A stretch of DNA of 64,000 bases from an uncultured Clostridia bacterium (lineage in GTDB: Bacteria; Bacillota; Clostridia; Oscillospirales; Acutalibacteraceae): positions 1 through 64,000 of the forward strand of contig CAMJMQ010000012.1 in assembly GCA_946407065.1 (NCBI GenBank). Reading direction: 5' to 3'. Below, in pieces: positions 24,681 through 32,881 of the stretch. The position numbers were made by a program, and so were the translations under genes. The notes under the pieces were generated by a model. That model saw nothing but the letters and a program-made list of their open reading frames with translations. It searched no databases and was not told the origin of the DNA. Positions within the stretch are counted from its first letter, which is position 1. Each line of letters begins with the position of its first letter.

Positions 24681-25811
24681 ATGAATCATCCCACAAAAAC
24701 AACCCCGGCAGAGAAGAAACACGTGTTCACGCTCAAGCGCGGGATCACGGCGATGCTGTGCGTCGGCATGGCGGCGGTCGTGATGCTCAGCTGCACACAG
24801 TGCGTCAAGCCCACCTCGGGTGATATCAAGGCGACCGAAGAGGTAACCGAGGCAGAGACGGTAGCGGAGCCCACTACCCCGCCCGACTATCTGACCTTTG
24901 ACACACCCAACATCCCCGACGACGGCTCCAACGGCTACAACTCCGCTTCCGATTCGGGCGTGTACATCTACAAGAACGCGGCGTTCGAGCTTTGCGGCGC
25001 GAGTGATGAAGCGGGTAAGGATTATGCCGCCGCGATCAGCGAGTTCAAGAAAGCGGCTCCCGACGTTACGGTCTACAACATGGTGGTGCCGACCCACACG
25101 GAATTCGGGATTCCCTCTCGTCTGGCGGGTGAGATCTACACCCAGTCGCAGTCGCAGAACCTCAAGACCATCTTCAGCAGTTACACCGAGGACGTCAAGC
25201 CGATCAACTGCTACAACGCGTTATGCAAGCATAAGGATGAATATATCTACTTCAACACCGACCACCACTGGACGGGACTGGGCGCGTACTACGCGTATCA
25301 GGCGTTCTGTGAGCAGACAGGGCAACAGGCGCTGGCGCTGACCGACTGCACCGAAAAGACGGTCGAGGGCTTTGAGGGTTCGTTCTACAGCGCGGACGCG
25401 TCACTGACGCCGGACACCGTCCACTACTGGCAGTTCCCGTATCAGACGCACGCAAAGCGTCAGGAAGAACCCGGCGCGGACATGTATGAAACAGGCGTCT
25501 ACTATGAGGGCGCGGCGGGCAACGGCGCTTACATCACCTTTATCTACGGTGATTCGTCGCTGTTCATCGAGTATAACGACACCAACAAAAACGGGAAGAA
25601 GATCGCTGTCGTCAAAGAAAGCTACGGCAACGCCTTTGTACCGTATCTGACCAATAACTATGAGGAAGTCCACATCATCGACTTCCGCTATTTCTCAGGA
25701 AAACTGAAGGATTATATGCAGGAGAACGGCATCAGCGAGGTGCTGTTCCTGAACAACACCATGTCGGCGAACGCCGCCATGCAGGTGGATAGGATCAGAG
25801 AACTGATTTAA
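24681..25811 (+). CDS. DHHW family protein (SGNH/AlgX-like), membrane-anchored
   Basis: A 376-residue protein with an N-terminal basic stretch and a hydrophobic anchor (GITAMLCVGMAAVVMLSC), then a Thr/Glu/Pro-rich linker and an extracellular alpha/beta domain. The signature NTDHHWTGLGAYYAYQAF (Asp194-His195-His196-Trp197) and the late ESYGNAFVPYL plus IDFRYFSG segments place it in the DHHW family, related to SGNH O-acetyltransferase partners. Such proteins usually act with an MBOAT acyltransferase in surface-polymer acetylation, but no MBOAT gene is next to it. GGAGG precedes the ATG at 24681. The Nudix gene follows after 27 bases. Confidence 0.85.
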   Translation: MNHPTKTTPAEKKHVFTLKRGITAMLCVGMAAVVMLSCTQCVKPTSGDIKATEEVTEAETVAEPTTPPDYLTFDTPNIPDDGSNGYNSASDSGVYIYKNAAFELCGASDEAGKDYAAAISEFKKAAPDVTVYNMVVPTHTEFGIPSRLAGEIYTQSQSQNLKTIFSSYTEDVKPINCYNALCKHKDEYIYFNTDHHWTGLGAYYAYQAFCEQTGQQALALTDCTEKTVEGFEGSFYSADASLTPDTVHYWQFPYQTHAKRQEEPGADMYETGVYYEGAAGNGAYITFIYGDSSLFIEYNDTNKNGKKIAVVKESYGNAFVPYLTNNYEEVHIIDFRYFSGKLKDYMQENGISEVLFLNNTMSANAAMQVDRIRELI

Positions 25812-25838
25812 AATGTATCAAAAGAGGGGGTGACGGAA

Positions 25839-26528
25839 ATGATAGCAAAAAAGGTCAGGGTCAATGTCTATGGGATGCTGGCGGATAACCTGTACTCGGG
25901 CTATGCGAGTACCGATACCGTCAAAAACCGCAGTGCCTATATCATCACCAAAAAGCCCCTGCGCGACTATATGTTCGGCGTGGTGATCGCCGTCGCTGAA
26001 TTCAAAGGAGCGGGCGAGAAGCTGATCGTAGCGCCCGAGGGCGAGATCTACTATGAACCCGTCATCCGAGAAAAGCTGTCAAAGCTGCACAACGCTCAGC
26101 TGCTGAGCATCAGCTGTCTGTATGAAAAGAGCTGCGGCGCGATCGTCATCTACAAAAACGGCGACCGCTGCAAGATCCTGTTGGTACGCAATCATAACGG
26201 CAGGAACTACAGCTTCCCGAAGGGCCATGTCGAAATGGCCGAGACCGAGGAAGAGACCGCGATCCGTGAGGTCAAGGAGGAAACCGGGCTCGATATCACC
26301 ATCATCCCGTCGTTCCGCGAGGTAGCGGATTACTGCCCGTTCGGCAAGATCCGCAAGCGCGTGGTATTCTTCATGGCACAGACCATGAGCGACAAGGTAC
26401 ATATCCAGGAGGAAGAGATCGACTCCTATATCTGGGTCGACCTCGAAGAAGCACATCACCGCTGCACCTATGACAATGATCTGCGCGTCATCCGTAAAGC
26501 GCGCGAGAACATTGACAAGCTGAAATGA
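25839..26528 (+). CDS. Nudix hydrolase with N-terminal accessory domain
   Basis: A 229-residue protein. Residues ~95-225 form a Nudix domain with a complete G-x5-E-x7-REVKEETGL box between 129 and 151, preceded by YSFPKGH. The first ~90 residues, with VVIAVAEFKGAGEKLIVAPEG, look like part of an inorganic-pyrophosphatase-type beta barrel; this resemblance is by eye only. It probably hydrolyses a nucleoside diphosphate derivative or diphosphoinositol-like compound in the cytosol. AGAGGGGG places the start at the ATG at 25839; a GTG nine bases earlier overlaps that site. It lies 27 bases after the DHHW gene and is probably in one transcript. Confidence 0.85.
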   Translation: MIAKKVRVNVYGMLADNLYSGYASTDTVKNRSAYIITKKPLRDYMFGVVIAVAEFKGAGEKLIVAPEGEIYYEPVIREKLSKLHNAQLLSISCLYEKSCGAIVIYKNGDRCKILLVRNHNGRNYSFPKGHVEMAETEEETAIREVKEETGLDITIIPSFREVADYCPFGKIRKRVVFFMAQTMSDKVHIQEEEIDSYIWVDLEEAHHRCTYDNDLRVIRKARENIDKLK

Positions 26529-26581
26529 TCCACGATACTATCGAAAGCGGCGCCCAAGGAGCCGCTGCCGAAACCCAATAG

Positions 26582-26632
26582 ACAAGCCGCACGGTAATGC
26601 TGATATCAACATCAACATATCGTGCGGTTTGT
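26582..26632 (+). terminator. probable terminator after the Nudix gene
   Basis: AAGCCGCACG is complementary to CGTGCGGTTTGT, with additional pairing of ATCAACATCAACAT-like inner sequence; it ends in a short T-rich tract. Confidence 0.55.
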
Positions 26633-26714
26633 CATTTAAATGATATTCCAAAAAAGCAAGCCCCGCCCTACGAATATACATTCACAGTTTTTATTGCCAT
26701 ACAGGAGAATCCCT

Positions 26715-28232
26715 ATGAGAAGAAATCTATTGAAAGCAGTAGTAAGCCTTATCCTCGTCATCATCCTCTGCACGACGTGTGTCGTGCCCTTTACCGCCGC
26801 ACAGGGTGACGTCGCCGTACAGCCGATCGACTTTAACAATCCCGACTTCATCCGAGGAATGGACATTTCGTCCGTGATCGCGCTGGAACAATCGGGCGTT
26901 GTCTTTCGTGACGAAAACGGCAATCAGGACGATATTTTCAAGATCCTCGCCGACAACGGCGTCAACACCATCCGCGTGCGCGTTTGGTACGACCCCTACT
27001 CCTCGGACGGCAGAGGCTACGGCGGCGGTAACAACGAGATCAATACCGCGGTACAGATCGGCAAACGCGCGGCAAAGTACGGCATGAAGCTGCTGGTGGA
27101 CTTCCACTACTCCGACTTTTGGGCGGATCCCGGCAAGCAGAAGGCGCCCAAGCTCTGGAACGGGATGAGCGTCGGCGACAAGTGCGACGCTCTTTACGAA
27201 TATACCCTTGGCTGTCTGCGCACCCTACGTAACGAAGGCGCAAACATCGGCATGGTGCAGATCGGCAACGAGACGACCCTCGGGATCGCGGGAGAAAACA
27301 GCTGGCAAAACATGGCAACGCTGTACAACGCCGGCAGTCGCGCGGTGCGGGATTTCTCCAGTGACGTTAAGGTCGTGATCCACTACACCAACCCCGAGAA
27401 CAGCTATATCAAAACCTTAGCGGACTTTCTGCACAATTATAATGTCGACTACGATGTGTTCGCGACCTCCTACTATCCGTGCTGGCACGGCAGTCTGAGC
27501 AATCTGACCGAGGTTCTCAACTACGCCGCAAAGAAGTACGGCAAATATGCAATGGTCGCCGAGACCTCCTACCCCTACACGCTGTCGGACAGCGACGGTC
27601 ACCCCAACACCATCAGCGAATGGAACAACAACGCGGGCGAGAATATGCTGTGGGACTTCACCCCACAGGGTCAGGCGGACGAGGTACGCGCCGTGATGAA
27701 CGCTGTCAATGATGTGGAAGACGGCAAAGGACTGGGCATGTTCTACTGGGAAGGCGCGTGGATCACCGTCGGCGATGTGACGGGGCTCTCGGGTGACGCT
27801 TATACAAAGCAGCTTGCACACAATAAGCTGTTGTGGGAGCGCGACGGCTCCGGCTGGGCGGCAAGTGCCTGTGCCGAATATGACCCCGATGACGCGGGCA
27901 AATGGTACGGCGGCTCGGCAGTCGACAATCAGGCATTCTTCCTGCCCGACGGCACGGCACTGCCCTCGCTGCATGTCTTTAAGGATGTGTTGGGGGATGG
28001 CTCCTATCGCCTCGGCGACGCGGACGGCAGCGGTGAGATCGACATCACCGACGCCACCTGTATCCAGCGCAGCTGCGCGATGATGCAGACGAGGATCGAC
28101 GAGAGGATCCTGAACCACGGCGATATCGACGGCGACGGACTTTCGGTCATGGACGCGACGATGATCCAGCGCCATCTGTTGGGCGCGACCCTCCCCTACC
28201 CCGTTGGAGTATGGAGGCAGGAGGAGAAATAA
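26715..28232 (+). CDS. secreted GH53 endo-beta-1,4-galactanase with dockerin
   Basis: A 505-residue secreted enzyme. A signal peptide (LLKAVVSLILVIILCTTCVVPFTAA) is followed by a GH53 barrel at ~40-400. It contains RGMDISSVIALEQSG, NTIRVRVWYDPY, LLVDFHYSDFWADPGKQ, the acid/base Glu186 in QIGNETT and the nucleophile Glu283 in VAETSYPYT. The C-terminal ~70 residues are a type I-like dockerin with two calcium-loop repeats, GDADGSGEIDITDATCIQR and DIDGDGLSVMDATMIQRHL. It degrades pectic arabinogalactan and galactan side chains and should dock on a scaffoldin. An ATG with AGGAG upstream is used. The alpha-galactosidase and symporter at 17-21 kb handle related galactosides. Confidence 0.95.
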   Translation: MRRNLLKAVVSLILVIILCTTCVVPFTAAQGDVAVQPIDFNNPDFIRGMDISSVIALEQSGVVFRDENGNQDDIFKILADNGVNTIRVRVWYDPYSSDGRGYGGGNNEINTAVQIGKRAAKYGMKLLVDFHYSDFWADPGKQKAPKLWNGMSVGDKCDALYEYTLGCLRTLRNEGANIGMVQIGNETTLGIAGENSWQNMATLYNAGSRAVRDFSSDVKVVIHYTNPENSYIKTLADFLHNYNVDYDVFATSYYPCWHGSLSNLTEVLNYAAKKYGKYAMVAETSYPYTLSDSDGHPNTISEWNNNAGENMLWDFTPQGQADEVRAVMNAVNDVEDGKGLGMFYWEGAWITVGDVTGLSGDAYTKQLAHNKLLWERDGSGWAASACAEYDPDDAGKWYGGSAVDNQAFFLPDGTALPSLHVFKDVLGDGSYRLGDADGSGEIDITDATCIQRSCAMMQTRIDERILNHGDIDGDGLSVMDATMIQRHLLGATLPYPVGVWRQEEK

Positions 28233-28268
28233 GCGAAACTGATTCGACCTCTTTCTGACTCTTTTTAG

Positions 28269-28312
28269 CAACCCTCCGCCCTTCGGGCACCTCCCTTAGG
28301 AAAGGGAGGCTT
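28269..28312. repeat. R3 repeat
   Basis: CAACCCTCCGCCCTTCGGGC followed by ACCTCCCTTAGGAAAGGGAGGCTT; the same unit occurs at 43361 and 44773. Confidence 0.75.
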
Positions 28313-28356
28313 AATTATACTCTGCCTTTCATTATAGTTCTCTCATAATACGATAT

Positions 28357-28390
28357 AATCCCCATGCTGTGACAGCATGGGGATTTGTTG
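28357..28390. terminator. terminator between convergent genes
   Basis: CCCCATGCTG and CAGCATGGGG (28360-28369 with 28373-28382), a TGA loop, then ATTTGTTGTTG. Confidence 0.8.
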
Positions 28391-28394
28391 TTGC

Positions 28395-29249
28395 TTATGA
28401 TTCGGAGCAGGTAACAAGGAGGCAGGTGATATTATCCGCGCCGCCGTTTTCGAGCGCTGCGTCGACCAGCGCCAGACACGCCTCGTTGGGCGCCTTTTCC
28501 ATCAGCTTTGCTATCTCTCTGTCGGAGCACATGTCGTAGAGCCCGTCACTGCACAGCAGGAGCTTATCGCCCGGATCGAGCACAAAGGGCTGATAGATCT
28601 GTGGATCCAAGCCCTCGGCGTCGACGTCGACGCCTAAGAATGACGTCAGCTTGTGGCGGTCGGGGCTGACGAGCGCCTCTTCCTCGGTGATGATATTGGC
28701 GCGCAGCTTCTTCATCGCCAGCGTCTGGTCGTTGGAAAGCTGGCGCAGATGATGGTCGCGATACAGATAGATGCGCGAATCGCCCAGCGAATAGGGATAG
28801 ACCACGCCGTTATCGAGCACGGTCATGACAAAGGTACTGCCGCCGCGCTTGGAGTGGGTGGATTCCAGCATATCGACGATGGCGCGGTTGCTCTTTTCCA
28901 CAAAGCGGCTGACCGGCTCGTCAATGTTGATGCCCCTGCGCTTGACCAGATCATAGTAAACGAGCGCCGATACCTCGGCACAGAGCTTTGAGGCAAGCTC
29001 GCCGTTCGCTTCACCGCCCATGCCGTCGAACACCGCACAGACCAACGGTTCCTTCAAACGGTTACCCTGCAGGTTTTTCTTCTCATCCTCCAGGCGGCGA
29101 TACACCGTATTGATCGCGAAATTATCTTCATTTCCGGAGCGCACCTTGCCGGGGTGGGTAGACAGATGCACATCATAACGCTTCGGTTGTGAATCCGACA
29201 TATCAAAGAGTTCCTGCGTCATTTCGCCCCGAGTCCTTCTATCGTTCAT
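28395..29249 (-). CDS. PP2C-family serine/threonine phosphatase
   Basis: A 284-residue PPM/PP2C phosphatase with all metal-binding motifs: RSGNEDNFAIN, VFDGMGGEANGELAS, SLGDSRIYLYR, LLLCSDGLYDM and GGADNITCLLV. It lacks a membrane segment, so it is cytosolic, and should reverse phosphorylation by the kinase encoded at the head of the same operon. GGAAGGTG is eight bases upstream of the ATG at 29249. It is the last gene of the signalling operon, 22 bases after the ABC-2 permease. Confidence 0.93.
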   Translation of the reverse strand: MNDRRTRGEMTQELFDMSDSQPKRYDVHLSTHPGKVRSGNEDNFAINTVYRRLEDEKKNLQGNRLKEPLVCAVFDGMGGEANGELASKLCAEVSALVYYDLVKRRGINIDEPVSRFVEKSNRAIVDMLESTHSKRGGSTFVMTVLDNGVVYPYSLGDSRIYLYRDHHLRQLSNDQTLAMKKLRANIITEEEALVSPDRHKLTSFLGVDVDAEGLDPQIYQPFVLDPGDKLLLCSDGLYDMCSDREIAKLMEKAPNEACLALVDAALENGGADNITCLLVTCSES

Positions 29250-29271
29250 ATATAAAGCACCTTCCTTCCCG

Positions 29272-30120
29272 TTAAGAATCTCTGTTCTTGATTTTCAGGC
29301 TGATGACGCTGACCACCGCGCTGACCACGGTGATGCCGAGGCACCACAGCCATGCTGTGATCAGGGTGAACGCCTCATGCTTGTAGACATCGTCGCTTTC
29401 GTATTGCTCCGCGATGATCTGCGCCATGTCGGGGAGCTTCTTCGCCATCACATGCTCGAGGCTGTTCATATCGCCGGTACTGCCGAAGGCGGACATGCCC
29501 CATTTACTGAACGTGATGTTCGCCACCGTCTTACTGAAGCCGCTGAGCTCGAACAGCACACCGCTCATGATCAGCTGCAGGATCAGCACAAAGGGCATGA
29601 TCGTCATCGCGGTCGTCGGATTGCCGGAGATGGACGATACCATGATGCCCATGACGGAGGATCCGAAGGTCAACAGGAAGATGGTGATGAAATACTCGAT
29701 GAACGCGGGCATCAACGAACCATCGCTCGGACAATTCTCAAAGAAGCCGAAGGCGAGACAAACGCCGTAGATGATGATCGACTGTACGATGCACAGCAGC
29801 GCCTGCCACAGGATGTTCGCGCAGATATAGGATGACATCCTCATACCCTGGCGGTATTCAGAGCGGATGATATCGTGTTCCTTACAGATGCTCTGGATCG
29901 AGTTGAAGATGCCCAGCCAGATACACGCCGAGGCAAGTGTGAAAAAGCCGGACTTGGTGGACTCGAAGTTGTCGAACATGTCGTCGCTGACGACAGCCGC
30001 CACAATGACGGCGATGATCGCCGCGAAGATAACGAATTTCCACGCTTTTTCCCTGAGCGCGATGCGGGTGATCTTCTTGAAATAAACGGAAGTCTGTTTT
30101 CCGAAGCCTACATTATTGAT
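29272..30120 (-). CDS. ABC-2 type permease segment, probably frameshifted from the FHA-ABC gene
   Basis: This frame encodes about 280 residues of an ABCG-like ABC-2 permease: a juxtamembrane helix (FGKQTSVYFKKITRIALREKAWKF), a first membrane helix FVIFAAIIAVIVAAVV, EHDIIRSEYRQGMRMSSYI, and four or five more helices. It has no ATG; the first GTG, at 30003, would cut away the first membrane helix. The frame overlaps the end of the FHA-ABC gene and lies one base out of phase with it. In this family ATPase and permease are commonly a single polypeptide, so a frameshift (real, programmed or a sequence error) near 30113 is the simplest reading. Confidence 0.75.
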   Translation of the reverse strand: MNNVGFGKQTSVYFKKITRIALREKAWKFVIFAAIIAVIVAAVVSDDMFDNFESTKSGFFTLASACIWLGIFNSIQSICKEHDIIRSEYRQGMRMSSYICANILWQALLCIVQSIIIYGVCLAFGFFENCPSDGSLMPAFIEYFITIFLLTFGSSVMGIMVSSISGNPTTAMTIMPFVLILQLIMSGVLFELSGFSKTVANITFSKWGMSAFGSTGDMNSLEHVMAKKLPDMAQIIAEQYESDDVYKHEAFTLITAWLWCLGITVVSAVVSVISLKIKNRDS

Positions 30121-31660
30121 AGGAACCGCCGCCTTTCTGCATCAGGTATTTATTGATATAGAAGTCGGCTTTACCTTTGCCGCCCTCATAATCGGGGTTG
30201 ATCTCCTTCATGATATCCTGCAAGCGGGTAACGCCGAAGAATTCGAGCGCCTCATAGGGCGAACCGAAGAACGCCAGATGTCCCGCGTTATCCGAGGAGG
30301 ATTTGGCGAGCACGAGCACCTTGGTGAACAGGATCTCGTTGGTGATCGAATTCACCGCGTCATCGGGCTCATGAGAGATGACCATGACGATCTTGCCGTT
30401 GTCCGCAATCTCCTTGAGGATCTCCATCTGCTGGACGCGGGAAGCGGCGTCGAGACCGGAGTCGGGCTCGTCACAGATAAAGACCTTTTGGAAGCCGACC
30501 AGCTGGGCGGCAACGGAGACCTTCTTCTTCTGACCGCCGGAGAGCTGACGGATCAAATGATTCTCCAGCCCCTTGACGCCGACGCGGTTGAGCACCTCAT
30601 CGACGCGGCGGTTCTTATCCTCTTTGCTGTAATACTTACCGTCGAGCTTGATATCCGCGATATCCATCAACGTCTGGCGTACCTTGTCGTTCAGTCGCAG
30701 ATTGATGAACTGCGGCACCAGACCGATCTGGGATTTCATCGTCTTGAAATTTTTATACAGGTCAAGTCCGTCCAGAATGACCTCGCCGTCCGCCTTGCCG
30801 TCGCCGAGGATCGCGTTGACCAGCGTGGTCTTGCCCGCGCCGGAGCCGCCCAGTATCAGGACAAAATCGCCGGTATCCGCGCTGAAGCGCACATCCCTGA
30901 GCAGGGTCTTTCTGCCGAAGTTGACGGTCTTGCTGCGGATGAACACCGACAGCGCGCCGACCTTTTCACCGGGGTTATTGTAATAGATCCGATCGCCGAT
31001 GACGATGAGCAGGGTGTTGGCGATACGGATGACGTCGTGGCTGAAGATCTGCACGCCGCCCTCGACCTGCCGTCCGTTGACGGACAGACCGTTTTGGCTG
31101 TTGCAGTCATACAGGAACATCCCGCGCTCATCCTTGATCAGATAGGCGTGTTCACGCGACGCCATGATATCCTGCAGGCGGATCATATTTTTCTCGCCGC
31201 GGCCGATCGTCACCCGCGTCATGCCGGGGATGCGGTAACTCTGCCACTGTTCCTCGGGGTCAAAGCTGCGCGAAAAGATGATCAGCACCGACTCGGGATG
31301 AGGGTCGTTGAGCGTCTTGCGGTCAATGCGGATGATATCGCCGTCCCACAGCTTGTACGCCTTGGAGCCGCGCGCGTTATAGGGCGGGAGCTTGACGCCG
31401 TTGATGTAGGTACCGTTGGTACTGTTGTTGTCGATATAATAGAAGCTGTCGTCCGAGTCATCGTGGATGAACTCGCCGTGCCGTCTGCCGGTGATCAGGG
31501 ACCGGACTCGGATGTTGGTGTCCGCGCCGGGGTATTCCCTGCCCAGCGTCATATCCCAGTCGAGGGATACGATGTACGGAACGTTCCGTTTGTCGATGAT
31601 CAGCAGCGTCGCCGGTCGGATCGCGACCGGTCTGTAATATGCTGTTCTTTCCTCACTCAT
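30113..31660 (-). CDS. FHA-FHA-ABC ATPase (ABCG-like exporter, phospho-threonine sensing)
   Basis: A 515-residue protein. FHA domain 1 (~25-110) carries STNGTYINGVKL; FHA domain 2 (~150-220) carries TIGRGEKNMIRL, ASREHAYLI and NSQNGLSVNGRQV. An ABC ATPase (~235-480) has Walker A LGGSGAGKTTLVNAI, signature LSGGQKKKVSVAAQL and Walker B VFICDEPDSGLD. FHA domains bind phosphothreonine, so transport would be gated by the operon's kinase and phosphatase. This resembles the layout of mycobacterial Rv1747, which is a single ATPase-permease chain. The stop at 30113 lies where a permease would be expected to continue. Confidence 0.93.
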   Translation of the reverse strand: MSEERTAYYRPVAIRPATLLIIDKRNVPYIVSLDWDMTLGREYPGADTNIRVRSLITGRRHGEFIHDDSDDSFYYIDNNSTNGTYINGVKLPPYNARGSKAYKLWDGDIIRIDRKTLNDPHPESVLIIFSRSFDPEEQWQSYRIPGMTRVTIGRGEKNMIRLQDIMASREHAYLIKDERGMFLYDCNSQNGLSVNGRQVEGGVQIFSHDVIRIANTLLIVIGDRIYYNNPGEKVGALSVFIRSKTVNFGRKTLLRDVRFSADTGDFVLILGGSGAGKTTLVNAILGDGKADGEVILDGLDLYKNFKTMKSQIGLVPQFINLRLNDKVRQTLMDIADIKLDGKYYSKEDKNRRVDEVLNRVGVKGLENHLIRQLSGGQKKKVSVAAQLVGFQKVFICDEPDSGLDAASRVQQMEILKEIADNGKIVMVISHEPDDAVNSITNEILFTKVLVLAKSSSDNAGHLAFFGSPYEALEFFGVTRLQDIMKEINPDYEGGKGKADFYINKYLMQKGGGSYQ

Positions 31661-31676
31661 AGAATACTCCTCAATG

Positions 31677-32549
31677 CTATACGATCAGGATAAACGGGTT
31701 GGCGGAGGCGTTGAGCTTAGCCAGATACGCGAGCACACTTGACTCGGATGCTCCGACACAGCCCGCCGTGGGGGCGGAAGAGATATGGAAGAAGATCGCC
31801 GAGCCCTTGGCGTATGCCGCGGCGGTATTGTAGTCGATGACAAAGCCGTAACGGTAGCCGTCGATATCGATCATGTGCTCAGCGGAATTCCAATCCTTCT
31901 CTGCTGTGCCCTCCATATGCTGATTGTAATGGGACGAATCGGGATCATCGACCCAATAGGTATCGCTCGTGACTTGGAACGAGCTCAGGCCTGTCGCGGG
32001 TTGATCGTAGATATAGAACGCGTCACCGATATGGTACAAGCCGAAGGGGGATGCGTTGCCGCCCTCGTGCATATCCGAGGTCACGCCGTTCCTGCCGACA
32101 AAGCCGGAGCAGGTCAGGGTATCATCGGACGTCCACGTATGATCCTCACAGCTGAAAAAGCGGATCTCGGCGCTGCTGCCGGAGGATGACACCATCACCA
32201 GTTGGGTGCAGCCGATATCGCTGAGCTGTTGCAGGGATGTACCGCCCTGCGCGAGGATCGCGCTCATTTCATCGGGAGCCGTCAATGCGGCGGGCGCCTG
32301 TGTTGCGGGAGCCTCCGTGATGTCAGCGACCTCCTCGCCGACCGAGGGATCGGTCGATGACGCGGTACTCTCGCCCGCTGTGGTGTTCTGCGATGCTGCG
32401 GCTGTCGCGGCAACAGTGGGCGCCGCCTCGTCATTGGTCGCCGTATGCGGTTTTTTCTTATTCATGACCACATACAGGGTAATTGCCGTGCTCGCCAGGA
32501 TGATCGCCAAGCAAACGAGCGCGATGATCACAACCGTTTTTTTCTTCAT
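31677..32549 (-). CDS. membrane-anchored L,D-transpeptidase
   Basis: A 290-residue protein. An N-terminal anchor (MKKKTVVIIALVCLAIILAS...) ends in NKKKP, then comes an Ala/Thr/Ser-rich linker to ~100 and a YkuD/COG3786-type catalytic domain to the end. The catalytic motif is GSAIFFHISSAPTAGCVG, with His255 and Cys264 intact. It should cross-link peptidoglycan or attach a protein to it outside the membrane. It sits 17 bases before the FHA-ABC gene and after a short membrane protein with a near-identical N-terminus. The same fold, without the catalytic pair, ends the kinase of this operon. Confidence 0.88.
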   Translation of the reverse strand: MKKKTVVIIALVCLAIILASTAITLYVVMNKKKPHTATNDEAAPTVAATAAASQNTTAGESTASSTDPSVGEEVADITEAPATQAPAALTAPDEMSAILAQGGTSLQQLSDIGCTQLVMVSSSGSSAEIRFFSCEDHTWTSDDTLTCSGFVGRNGVTSDMHEGGNASPFGLYHIGDAFYIYDQPATGLSSFQVTSDTYWVDDPDSSHYNQHMEGTAEKDWNSAEHMIDIDGYRYGFVIDYNTAAAYAKGSAIFFHISSAPTAGCVGASESSVLAYLAKLNASANPFILIV

Positions 32550-32579
32550 ATCAATCCACCGTATTCGATCGCGGGATCC

Positions 32580-32777
32580 TTACTTGGATTCGGTCGGGAT
32601 CACCACAGTCGGCTCGGCGGCAGCGTTCTGCTGAACTTCTGTCACAGCAGCGGTGGGCCGGGGTGTCGCAGTCTTCGGCTTCTTCTTGTTGATGACGATA
32701 TACATGGTGACCGCCGCGCCTAAGATAATGACTGCCAGACCGATACATGCCATAATAACCATTGTTTTCTTTTTCAT
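32580..32777 (-). CDS. short single-pass membrane protein, paralogue of the transpeptidase N-terminus
   Basis: A 65-residue protein: basic start MKKKTMVIMACIGLAVIILGAA, one membrane helix, NKKKPKTAT and a short Pro/Ala/Glu tail. It aligns with the first ~38 residues of the adjacent L,D-transpeptidase (MKKKTVVIIALVCLAIILAS, NKKKPHTAT), so it looks like a partial tandem duplication that kept only the anchor. AAGGAG is eight bases upstream of the ATG at 32777. Alone it could be a regulator or a relic. The good ribosome site argues that it is translated. Confidence 0.7.
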   Translation of the reverse strand: MKKKTMVIMACIGLAVIILGAAVTMYIVINKKKPKTATPRPTAAVTEVQQNAAAEPTVVIPTESK

Positions 32778-32881
32778 TTTTCATTCTCCTTTATTCTGTT
32801 GCATTTTTATCAATACTTTTAGATCGATGTCTGTTTGCCGGAGGATCGCCGGACAGGTACCGAACAAATAACGACTGTATT

